DNA from: Sitta carolinensis
Taxonomy: Eukaryota; Chordata; Aves; Passeriformes; Sittidae
DNA length: 64,000 bases
Assembly: GCA_032173965.1 (NCBI GenBank)
Contig: CM063284.1
Coordinates: 128,983,625-129,047,624 of the forward strand
Reading direction: 5' to 3'
Shown here: one piece after another, positions 12,263 to 22,760 of the stretch
Position numbering within the stretch: position 1 is the first letter of the stretch
Layout of the letters: each line of letters opens with the position of its first letter
Notes under the pieces: generated by a model
Databases searched by the model: none
Told to the model about the DNA's origin: nothing
What the model saw: only the letters and a program-made list of their open reading frames with translations
Translations under genes and position numbers: made by a program

Positions 12263-15245
12263 TTTTTCTTTCTCCTACTTCTTTATTTTTTTTTTTTCCC
12301 AAAAAAATTTCTAGTTAATATGCTTTTGGAATACTAAAAAAAAAAAAAAAATCCCGATGGACAAAGGACCAGAGACCTCTCTTTGGAAACAGAATCTGCT
12401 CTGGAACAAAAATTGAAAACAATAAAAGCTGAAACTAATTTCCAGATGGAATAAATTGGTTCCAGGGTTTCTTGAGATTTTGGCCCATATATTGCACAGC
12501 TGAAGCTGAACTTGCTAATTTTACCAAGGGAAAATGTCTCAACAGGGACACACTTCCCTTGAGACTGTCTGCTGCTTGTGCAGTTCTATTTAGACGCAGC
12601 TATCTGTTTCTCCCTGTCTCCAAAGGCAGGGCACACATCTCACCCAGATTGTCACCAGCACTCTCTTGGGGTTTCTGCCTGGCAAGTCTTGACTCCCCTG
12701 CCTCGCTTCAGACTCACCTAAACAGTCCCTCAACCCTGTCAACCCCCAAAGCTGGGCAGCCAGGCAAGTTTTATCTGATTGGAGCAGGGTGGGTCTGGTT
12801 TATTTATTGTTTAATTAAGTGTAATATCCTTGACAAGGTGCCTTATTGACATTGCAGCAAATTAAAGACCTTTATTATGCGACAAACACTGTCATCACTC
12901 AAGCAAAACTTAGTTCAGAGGGGAATATTGCTAGAGAAAGGACCACAGTGTTTGAACTCACTGTTTATCTGAATATATCAATGGCAGCATATGAAAAAGT
13001 ATTCTGGAGTTAAAATATGAGATTTGTCTCCACATTTCACCTGTTACCCCTTTGCTGAGATTGCCAACACTGACTGTCCTTATGATACAGACACCTCTCC
13101 AGAAGAGAAACACCTTCTTTTTCTCAAGTTCGGGTGTTCAGACGTGGTAGTGCATGGCTGCATCTGTGTTTGAACCTGTGATATGTAAGATACAGACGGT
13201 TCTGGTTATCCAGTTGATGCAGAGTACTTATTTTTAAAAGAAAAAGCCCTTGTTAAAGTACAGCAATACTTCCATGCCATGGAATTACAGACCTTTCTCC
13301 TTTCCAAGAAAAGAAGGGGAAAAGGCCTTCTTAAAGCTTTTAAAAACAATAAAAACTGTTTGTTTAATAAGTGCTCTTTTGCAAGCTTGCCAACGGCACA
13401 AACCATATTATCCAGAACAGTCATCTGTTTAGGGTTTCCTATGTTAAATAAAACCTCAACCAAGCACAAATGTGAGAATAGGCTGAAAACACTGCACTCA
13501 CTGGCAGCTTATTCTCCAGCACACAGGGCTGGAGCTCAAGGATGGTTTACAGTATAACCTGGAAGGCCTCTATCAGCCATCACTAGCATTCAGTTCCTGC
13601 CTATATGCATGATCCATGATTTGTTTTACATGGTATATTGAAAATGAAGGGGAAATGTATTTTCTTCTAGCCAAAGCATCTACCTGTGTTATTTACAATT
13701 CCCGTATCCCAGGTTTTGAGGTTTTGGCTAATACGAGGTGGTTCTAGGGAAGATATGTGCTAGGCAGTGAGGGAGTACAGGTTCCCTAATTCCCCATGGG
13801 CCTGTAGAATATAAGTGGGTTTACAAAGGTTTTGCCTATGCTGAACACAGGTTTGAGAATGACAGGTTGTATCTTGGGAATTTTCCATGTACTATAGCTC
13901 TAGGAAATTTATAGAGCAATCTCTCTCTGTGGATAACGTTCTTCTTGGCTCAGAGTAGGTACTTCTCATGCCACTCTAGAGTATGGCCAGTTAGAGCTGA
14001 GTCTATCTACCAGTGAGCATCTCCTGCTATTCCTGGTTTTGCATATTTTTGAAATTCAACTAAAAACTGCCTTTTAAACATCTTTATCACATCCCAGTGG
14101 AGATTATTTTAATTCATGCCCTGCATAGCAATGAAAACCAGAGGTGATATTCTTTTTATCTTGATGAACTAGCCCCCCCTCACACTGTAGCCATATCACC
14201 GTGGCAGAGCAGCCCTCCCAGAGCACAGAAGAGCTCTCACTCCACAGTGCTGCCGTGCCTACTCATGCATTATTTCTTGCTGGGGAAGAAGGAGGTTTTC
14301 TGTCTCCTGAGACCCTCTTGCCTCTGCTAGTCCTACCTGCAGACTCCATCACAGGGCCGTTCCTGGGGAGAGGCATACCAGTCACCTGGGGAGAAACACT
14401 GGGGAGAAACCTCCTCCTCCTCCTCACATGCCAAGAAATATGAATAGGAAGGATTCTACCTCTGACAGTGTCTGACAGCCCTGATCAATAACTATTGTTT
14501 AAAAAATATAAGAATGAAATTATAGCTTTCTTGTAACAATGCTGTCTCCTCAAACAAGAACCTACAGAATAAGATCCCATCTTACTTACTTTCCCCTTGT
14601 AAAACAAAGCAAGAAGGGAGCGTTGGATGCTTTGTATTCTTAGAGGACCAAATATCACACCACTCTGGAATAAGCCATAAAAGCTGTGAGGTTTATTCAC
14701 TCACAAAAGCAATTATTTTCCAAACAGAATGGCACATGTTAGGGCAGTATCCATGTCACTAGGAAGCAAGAAGTTTGTTTACCTTGCTGAATATAGAATT
14801 GTTCCCAGTTTAATGGGTTTGTGTTAAAATGTTACCCACAATATATATTTTTTTTTATTTTCTTCCATCAACCACATTACAGACTGATTTTTTTTTTCCA
14901 TTGGTGAGTGCAAAGGTGATACAGTGATCCACAATTTTCCCTGAAACATGCCATCCATATTTTATTAACCAAGTAAATTATTTAAACATGTTCACTAACT
15001 CACATGCCTCCTCTTATACACATGCCACACATTCCTGCCAGTGCAGCCTACCTAGATGTAATGAGATGCTCTTCTCAGGATCTTTTTGCCCAATCAGACT
15101 GTAATTAAGCCTATGAAGATGCAGGTAAATGTGCAAGATGCCTGTTTAATTAAAAACGAAAATGAGGGTTTAAGTATCAATTTGTGTTCTATTCAATTAC
15201 CTGAAAGATTCGTAAAGCAACTTTACCTTTCAGTACCTTTTAATT

Positions 15246-15269
15246 AAAAAAAAAAAAAAAAAAAAAAAA
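15246..15269. repeat. poly-A homopolymer
   Basis: About 24 consecutive A residues after TTTTAATT. No retroposed gene or SINE is recognisable upstream, so it is treated as a simple homopolymer and not the tail of an inserted copy. Confidence 0.85.
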
Positions 15270-15879
15270 GGAAATAAGAAAGAGAAAAGCAGCACAAAAC
15301 TGAAAGTAAACCACACTAAATTCAGACTTCCATATGGTATGGCTTCTTCTAAATGCAGGAGAAACAGAAAATCCCATGAAAAAAAAGTTTGCATGAAATC
15401 ATGGAGGGAAAAATCCTAACCAAAACAAAACACATTGCTGTCAGAACACAGCAGACTGAGTCAATGTATAGCTTGCATATGGAAACAATGACATGATTGT
15501 TTACTCACTGGTTTAATGATATTCACTTTCTCCTAATGGCAATGTTGAAAATGTGAATGCCAGATGTTAAGCCTACAGCGTAGAAGCGATGAACACTGTA
15601 AAGTCTATAGAAAGGAATTTATCCTGACATCAAAATATAGTGTAACTCTTCAGTTTATTAATGCTGTGAGTGGTGGGGTTTTTTAAATTTATAAAAAGAA
15701 ATAGTTTCATGTTTGCCATTTAAATTTCCATATTTTATAACACTCCAGCAACAAATTTACATATTTCCTGGAATCTGCAGATATAAAAGCGGTAAAACAC
15801 TCTAGGCATTATTAGATAGTAGATTATAACCCATTACTATTGTTTCAATTAGCAATGTAAAAGTGACCTGCAGTGTTCA

Positions 15880-16160
15880 GATGACCCACTAATGGATTTA
15901 AATGCTTTCAAATATTAATGCAGGTTTTCTAAAGATGAATCCCAAACCCATTATTCCTGGAATAACCGTGAGCTGAAAAGCTGGCAATGATTGTGCATTA
16001 TGTGGAAAGGCTCATGGTTAATTAAATGAATACCTAGCATTACACTGTTCACTTTAGTGCTACAAAATTATTTCTCATTGATTTTTACATTCTGAGCCTG
16101 TGATTCAATTTACTTCTGCAATTTGTGTTGTTGTGTCAATAAAACAGAACTGCTTGAAGA
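15880..16160. other. candidate conserved noncoding element with homeodomain-type cores
   Basis: A repeat-free stretch containing TTAATTAA (16018-16025) and several ATTA/TAAT cores, set in sequence typical of developmental enhancer clusters. Only an alignment can establish conservation. The assignment is inference. Confidence 0.25.
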
Positions 16161-17224
16161 TGGAAACATTAGAGAGGGATACATACATTAAGGCCCAATG
16201 AAAACCATAGTTTTCCTATTTTTTTGCCCTGCTGAAATATCACTTGTAGGCATCACTTCATTATGTATTATTAATACAATTTTTGTTTGTTTCCATCTGC
16301 TCTTTTTTCATTTTTATATTCAGAAGCTGGAATGTTAGTGATTACTTAAGGGTGACTAGCTAATTTTTCAGTAACAAGTTCTCCTACTATCAAGAACAAA
16401 AGCACCATTGACACAAGTCTATTATTTCATGTTAAATGGACTAGAAGGATTCAATTCATCAAAGCAATCATGCTGGAGATCCAGTGAGTTTTTAATTTGG
16501 CAAATAAATGAAGATGAATTTTTAAGTTATCAAAATTGATAATTCTGAGAGTTGAATGCAGAATCAGTATCATTCCTGCATGGGTTTTGGGAAATGCTCA
16601 TTTTCTTTGATGTACAAAACTGCCTGGAAGAAGGGGCACTAAGTCTTTCCATGGAGATGCCCACTGAGGAAAACTGATGCTAGTAAGATCTCTTGGGGGT
16701 TGTAACAGTTCACTGCTGGTTTTCTGGATACTTTTATTGTCTGAAGAGAGGCTTGTTTGCTACTTCTGCACATTTTCCATGACTGAGTTGACAAGTTTAT
16801 CCAGGATCTGTGGTTTTGACCACCTGTGAGTGTTTGTAGAACGCATGTATTTTATAGCACCTGAAAATACTTTAAATTAACCCCCTTTATGCTTGTCTTA
16901 TGCTATGTATAAGGTGAATGCAGTAACATTTTCCTTACCTTTCTCTTGGGACTTTAAGTAAATTTGTTCCCCAGAGTCAGAAAGAATTGATAATGAGCAC
17001 TGCATGTCAAATTCTAAACCCTCTGCAACCCTAGTCATATAGAGATCAGACTCCACAACGAGTTTGGCTAATAGCAAGATCTTCACAGAAATGCACTTCT
17101 AGATCTACTTCTGTTGCTTTGTACCTAAGTGAGTCATCATTTATTCGTGGTCATTATTGTAATTATTATTATTATTATCAAGTTTTTTGAGTGGGTGCAC
17201 GAATCTCAATTTTCTTACATTAGG

Positions 17225-17315
17225 AAAAATGTAGAGTAATTCCATTAGAGCCAGTGCAACTGTAATGATGTAAAACCAGTGTAGGTGAGAAGATAATCAG
17301 GCCCACACCGTTCAT
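17225..17315. repeat. old interspersed repeat fragment (amniote-wide type)
   Basis: The segment contains phrases resembling 'attccattagagccagtg', 'gtaaaaccagtgtaggtgag' and 'ataatcaggcccac'. These echo a very old repeat scattered through turtle, crocodile and bird genomes. I cannot name the family with certainty. It is heavily diverged and noncoding. Confidence 0.45.
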
Positions 17316-17324
17316 TGTGTGACA

Positions 17325-17435
17325 CAGTCCTGTAATCACTTACTTGCATGAGTAATGCTGTCTTCAGGAAGTTCACCGAGTTCAATTGGATTATTTGCAT
17401 GAGTAAGTATCCCCTCATGTGTATGCACCCTATTT
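17325..17435. repeat. second old interspersed repeat fragment with paired near-palindromes
   Basis: Two direct copies of TGCATGAGTAA, about 51 bp apart, each sit in a near-palindrome (TTACT...AGTAA) and flank a middle part resembling 'gttcaattggatta'. The layout matches the palindromic consensus of an old amniote repeat that pairs CATGAGTA motifs around a 'CCATTGA...TCAATGG' core. It lies next to the fragment at 17225-17315 and may belong to the same original insertion. The family name is unknown to me. Confidence 0.4.
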
Positions 17436-19048
17436 TCATATGTTTAATGCTTCCAAAAGGGAAACTAACTATAAACCAGCATTGTGAAGAAACATACTAT
17501 AATAAATGTGTAAAAATTAGATTGAATTAGAAATATTAAAAATACAAAAAAAAATCAAAGAAAGCAAACTTGGTTTTGCTTCATGACACTGCTTTTCAGA
17601 AACCAGAAGGTGTGGCAGAAAATCCTATTCAAAGTTAGGGTCATTATAATCTCAGATAATTAAATGGCTAGAGAGCTGTTTTGTGTTCACCAACTAGGAC
17701 AATGCATTCTGAACTGAAACGCACTTATGTGTAGCCTCACTTAGATCATTAGCCATTACTTGAACCTTGACCATGAGCACTCAGTGTGACAGTAACCAGT
17801 TTTGCATCCAGAGCCAGCTAAATAAGGGTGCATGTTTGCGATATGGATTAGACAATTTTTATGATGGCTGAAAAAACCAGTTTGCAACTGGCTTAACTGG
17901 AAAAAGATCTGGCTTTCATTACTAAAGGTAAGCACTCCTGAACACAATGAAAAATTTCCTGCATAATGGGATCATTCTGCCAGGATTCTTCCAAAGAAAG
18001 AATTTCATGCTGTTAGGATCTGTAGGTAAATACTTCTATGTACTTTGTATTTTTAGTGGATGAAAATGTCATTTATTCATTAAAATGTTTTAAAAATATT
18101 CCTTGCCACTCTATTCCTGTAATGAATTCATTCTCATTTTATCGCTCTCTGGAATGCCATTTCCTTTTCCTTCCACTTAGCAGAAAAAATGTAAATACAA
18201 TTATTTTCCCCTTGATATGTTGTCCATTATGCTATAAAATACAGTGAACAAGCCCCGACAGTTTGGCTTGTAAGAGTCGCTTCCTGAACCTGAAGTGAGG
18301 AAAGCCAGCTGTGCTGTACTAGCACATCCCTCAGCTGTGTGGAGGTGGTGGTGGATGGGAGATGCTGTTCCAGGAACTTCCATGGCACAGCGACTACCAT
18401 CCCCTCACAGACAGGATCATGAAGACAAAAGTCCTGTTAATATTAGTATCTGTTTTCCCTAAGTGAGAGATACAGGGCTTGGATTCAGCAAGTTGGGAAT
18501 GAGAGGCCTGACCAAAACTGATAAAAATACCAAAAAACATATCAGAGGGAGGAATTCAGGCACCTAAGCAGTGTCAAGATGAAACTTAGGAAGTATATGA
18601 ATAAGATGTCACAGTTTCCAAACTCCCAGGCTGGGGAAGCAACTGGTGTTATTCAGGTAAATGCTCTTACAGTCATGGCTTTTCTTCTCTAGCTCTTATT
18701 TTGAAATAGGAAATTTTAGTTCCTTTCAAGAAAATTTTAGTTCCTTTCTTCAAGGTTTAACTTCAACAATTGGGACCTCAAACCTAGGTCACCTGCCCCT
18801 CAAGCTGGTGTACTGAGCATCAGGCTCTCCCTCTGCAGTCCTCCTTTAGCCAACCTTTGCACAGGACCATGCCACAGTGTGCCTCGAAAGAGTGACTGAG
18901 ACACTGCTTTCCTGGAGGGGATTTTAGGTCTTTAACTTGGGTCTTAATTAGATATGTAAAAAAGGACAGAAATTAAGCACCTGACTTTAAAAAGTAAACA
19001 GTGATTTAGATGTCTCTCTCTGAAGCATTTTCTCTTGTCTGAGATACT
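17436..19048. other. unique noncoding sequence
   Basis: No gene is recognisable. A 21-bp-period tandem pair built on AAATTTTAGTTCCTTTC lies at about 18711-18748. Otherwise this is ordinary AT-rich sequence up to the CCACC target duplication of the LTR. Confidence 0.5.
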
Positions 19049-20130
19049 CCACCTGTCGTGGTTCCAATTTGAAACCGGGCAGAAACACTAATTATTGTTT
19101 TGGTTTAATTTTGCTAATTTTAAAGGTTCTAATTAATAGCAAAGTAGGCTTAAGCTTAAAAGTAATAAGACTTTATTAACTAACACTAAAAGAAAGAAAA
19201 ACAGTAAGAATGAGGATGGAACTTTCAAAACACTCCTCTTCCCTCCCCACAATTCTTTTTTTCCTCTTAACTAACAATGTAAAGACAACAACACTTAGAA
19301 ATTTTAGTTAGTTTTTTACTTCTACAAATAGCTTTTTTTTTTTTTGGTTTATTTAGAGAGAAAAGTATTCTTTGCTAATGTTATGGAAAGCTTCTTACAA
19401 GAAAAGAACTTCTGTGGCTTCATTTTCTCACAAACTGCAGGTACTTGAGATTTGCTTTTGTGAAATCTTTCTCATCTTTTATAGTTTTTCTTCACAACTG
19501 TGTTTTTGGTCTATATTAGCTTATTGGGGTGCATTTTTTTAAGGATGAGCCGTTTTAGCATCTTTTTACTCATTTTTGGAACAGAGGTTTTCCCCTTATA
19601 TTTTTGGGGTCGAGGTTTTTCATCAAACTTTTAATATTGGTGTTTTTGTTTATGATTGTGGATAGAACGCTACTATCTTCCCAAAGCATTTTTTGAACTT
19701 ACTGGGGAAAATCTAAAGTTTGATATATTAAGTATATTTGTATTATAGCTTTACAAAAGAATTTTACAACTTAAGCTTAAGATAAACTTTTTAAAATTCT
19801 TTCAATCTAAAATTTATTTTTTTTCTTACTGACTTCAATTTTATGTGGTTGTTTTTATAAAGTTTTGCTTCCTTTTTTTCTTAGCCTAAGAGAGAATGTG
19901 TTCTTCTAATATAAAGTTTTGTAATGTTGAAAAAAAAAAAGGTCAATTTTGTCTAAGTTTTGTTTTAGAAACAATCTTTGTTTTTTTTGCATTTTTTTGT
20001 TGGCTACATGCTATTTTTGCAGACTCCATGTGAGCTGTGCCGGCTGCTCTCAGTCTGGAACAGGGGTCAGGGCTGCTCGTGGCTTTGGGGCCGCCTCCAG
20101 CACAAACCACAGGGGTCACCGGTGCTGGTG

Positions 20131-20337
20131 CCCATGCTCAGCTCCTTTGGTGCCCATCCAGGTGCTGTCCCCATGCTCAGCTCCTTTGGTGCCCATCCAG
20201 GTGCTGTCCCCATGCTCAGCTCCTTTGGTGCCCATCCAGGTGCTGTCCCCATGCTCAGCTCCTTTGGTGTCCATCCAGGTGCTGTCCCCATGCTCAGCTC
20301 CTTTGGTGCCCATCCAGGTGCTGTCCCCATGCTCAGC
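20131..20337. repeat. 39-bp minisatellite, about 5.3 copies, inside the LTR
   Basis: Near-identical 39-bp units begin at 20131, 20170, 20209, 20248 and 20287, and a partial sixth begins at 20326. Each contains CTCAGCTCCTTTGGTG and CATCCAGGTGCTGTCC. The fourth copy has a substitution giving GTGTCCATCC. Because 39 is a multiple of three, all frames translate as 13-residue repeats and open frames appear on both strands. These are artefacts. The near-identity of copies implies recent expansion or homogenisation. Confidence 0.95.
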
Positions 20338-20339
20338 CG

Positions 20340-20560
20340 CTCCCGATGCCGACACAGCCTCAGGCCAGCGTGGTTTGGGGTTCCACTGGCACAAAAGCTC
20401 TGCAGGCTCTGCCGGCTCCTTTGCCCCTCCCGGCCGGGCCCGGTGGGTTCCTCGGGGAGGGCTCGGCAGCCGCTCCCGCCCCTCCAGGAGCGGAGAATCC
20501 CGGCCGGGCCGAGCGGGCCCGCCCGCACCCGCCCCGCCGCCGCCTCCCCCCAATGGGCCA
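20340..20560. promoter_or_regulatory. CpG-rich block within the LTR, probable U3 promoter region
   Basis: Dense CpG and GC-box-like sequence (runs such as CCCCGCCGCCGCC) inside an otherwise AT-rich LTR. It lies 170-390 bp from the minus-strand start of the element. Its place in the LTR and the nearby CCAAT motifs suggest promoter or enhancer function in the ancestral element. Retained CpGs suggest the copy is young or escapes germline methylation. Confidence 0.45.
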
Positions 20561-22744
20561 GGGCCGAGAGAGGGCAGAGGTGTGTGCTCTGACAGCCGGG
20601 AGGGAAGAGACCTGCACGGGCTTCATTCAAAGGGAATAAGAACTAGAAAATGCTTTCCCATTGGTCCAATAAAATGCCAATTTCTTACTTAGCTAGCTTA
20701 TTTCTTTGGGCTGGTCAAACTAGGACACCACCCCTGCTGTCTACTTCTTGTGGATCCAATTCTCCAGCGGGCAGCTGCTGTGTAGGGACCTTAGGCCAGT
20801 GCCTGTGCACCTGGTTCTAGACTTTGCTGGTTACCATGAGGCAGTAGAGGTGATGCACACCCATTCCCCTCCAGCCTGGATATGATATAGGGAGGGAAGA
20901 CGATTTTTTTCTCCTCTGTCTGTGTACGCAAAGGAAATGTCTTCCAGCCTGTTTTCTTTGGTGTTGCAGAGAGAGAAATGAACACCAGAATCCTGTGCAG
21001 GACCATTCACTCCTGCTTTGTAGATGCTGTAGTCCATGTTCTGTCCCTGACTTCATCTCATCAAGTCTCCAACACTGAATTTCACAAAGTTGGAAAGGTT
21101 GATCTAAATATAAGAATTTAATACTGACCATCTTTCTTGGCTATTTTTTTGGGGGGTCGGTGGAGGGTGCTGGATGTTTGTTTGTTTAGTGGTAGATATT
21201 CCTTCACAAATTCCTGTATTTCCTGCTCATTGTTTTAAAAAGAGAATTTTACCAAGGCGAGACAACAGAATTTGGTCCCTTTTAGATATACATGTGCTGT
21301 GATTACAAGCATTCAAGATTAAATTACATGAACAGAAAAACAAATATCCTGTGTAAAAGCTATTCTGTAAAAGCTATATAGTCTAATTAGAAAGACAGAA
21401 ACAAAAATCATTATGGCAATAAAGAATTAGAACACAATAAAGAATGTAGATTTTAGAAATTTATTGTAGAGTACCAACACCATGTATGGATTATACAGCT
21501 GTGAGAAAGTAATTTGGAGAAATATTTACTTACCAATATATTAAACGTAACTGTTTAAGAGTATCCTTCAGAATTCTGTATTTTTAATAAAAAATAAAGA
21601 GAAATCTATTGTTTGGACAGAGGACACAGTGAATTTTACAAATTAGGAAACTCAGATAGCAGTTACATGTTCAAGATTTATTATTAAGTTGGAAAAATGT
21701 AACTGAATTTGGAAGAAATTCTTGAAAAAAAGGGAAGGTGAAAAAAGATGAAAGCTTTTTTTATACTAAGATAAAAAATCCTGAAATGGCATTTTATGCA
21801 AAGCTTGAAGCAAATTCAGATCCTTTGTTATGGTTCATGTATTTTCAGCTTCCCACATTTAATCATAACAGGCTCCTTGTGGTTTAATTATGATCAGAGT
21901 TCTGAAGATGATTCAACCACTTGCACTGAGAATTTGACTTGCATTGATCAGAAAAAAAAATCTCTAAGTCTTAATTAACCATTTAACTGAAAAACATTCC
22001 TTTCCTGAGACACTGCTTTATGTTGTGATAAACTAAACTAAGTTTACTATGTGTAAACTCTGCATCATAACCTGAGAAATACATATAATAGCTGCTTAAA
22101 GGCTGTAGATAAGATTGCAATTAAATATGTTGGAATGAATTTAACCCCTTTGTACACAAGTTTTTACAAGGGTTTCATTTGAGACTGAACCAGATCTGGG
22201 GAAGAAGTAGTGAATACATGCTGTACAGGTTTAGTAGACCTGAGATGTGGATATTTTGCTGTAGGGCAGTAGCCCCTGCGAAAATAAGTGTGGGTTTTTC
22301 AGAAAGGCTCAGGGTGCACTGAATTCTGTGGGTCCAGAGGGATGTAGTTGCTGAATTCTTGTGAAAATCTCATTCCCTATTCATGAAATATATTGACTAC
22401 AGCATCAGTGGGAATGCAAACCCTCTAGGTATTCTAATTTGCTCTCAGTATTTCAGCCTAAAATGAAGAAAGTCTTTTAGCTGGGACAAAATTCACAGCT
22501 ACAAGAACAGATCCTAAGACTGCTTACACTTCTAGCTCAATGACCAGTTTTAGTGACTAGTTTTAGTGACAGAAACAAGTGCATCTAAATTTTGCCCTTG
22601 ACAGAAAAAAAAACCCCAACCTTTTTTTTTTTTTTCCCCACTTATGTAGTGTAATAAAGAAAGAGTGAAGATGACTGAATCTATTTCTAAGATCATCACT
22701 TGCATCGAAAAACCTTATCAAATAGATTATTTGAAAAGTGAGGG

Positions 22745-22760
22745 TATATATATATATATA
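22745..22760. repeat. (TA)8 microsatellite
   Basis: Eight TA units flanked by AGGG and CCTC, so the whole forms a near-palindrome. Confidence 0.9.

Larger units (their letters stand above)
8227..17224. other. long AT-rich unique stretch without a supported gene
   Basis: About 9 kb with no recognisable coding exon or full transposon. It contains poly-T at 11653-11671, an imperfect local duplication around 12173-12262, a T/A-rich patch at 12282-12351 and poly-A at 15246-15269. Two stretches that look like conserved noncoding sequence are listed separately at 9395-9800 and 15880-16160. Short open frames on both strands have no recognisable domains. Confidence 0.5.
19054..20727 (-). mobile_element. 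long solo ERV LTR, 1674 bp, minus orientation
   Basis: The element is bounded by TGTC... (19054) and ...GACA (20727). It is flanked by identical 5-bp duplications CCACC at 19049-19053 and 20728-20732. The outer ten bases form an imperfect inverted repeat (TGTCGTGGTT against TGTCCTAGTT, 8 of 10). Orientation is minus: a minus-strand AATAAA lies at 19172-19177, about 120 bp from the 3' end, and CCAAT boxes sit near the minus-strand start around 20660. A minus-strand TATA-like motif at 19477-19484 is weaker. Read in its own direction the LTR has a short AT-rich start, a CpG-rich block (about 20340-20560), a 39-bp minisatellite, a long A-rich part and the polyadenylation signal. The 5-bp duplication fits ERVL-type integration. 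No gag, pol or env sequence is adjacent, so it is a solo LTR. The length is large for an LTR. Confidence 0.72.

Noticed and set aside
19949..20692. Open frames of 145-247 codons on both strands around the minisatellite
   Set aside because: All frames are kept open by the 39-bp period and GC-rich sequence inside an LTR. There is no domain, and frames exist simultaneously on both strands.
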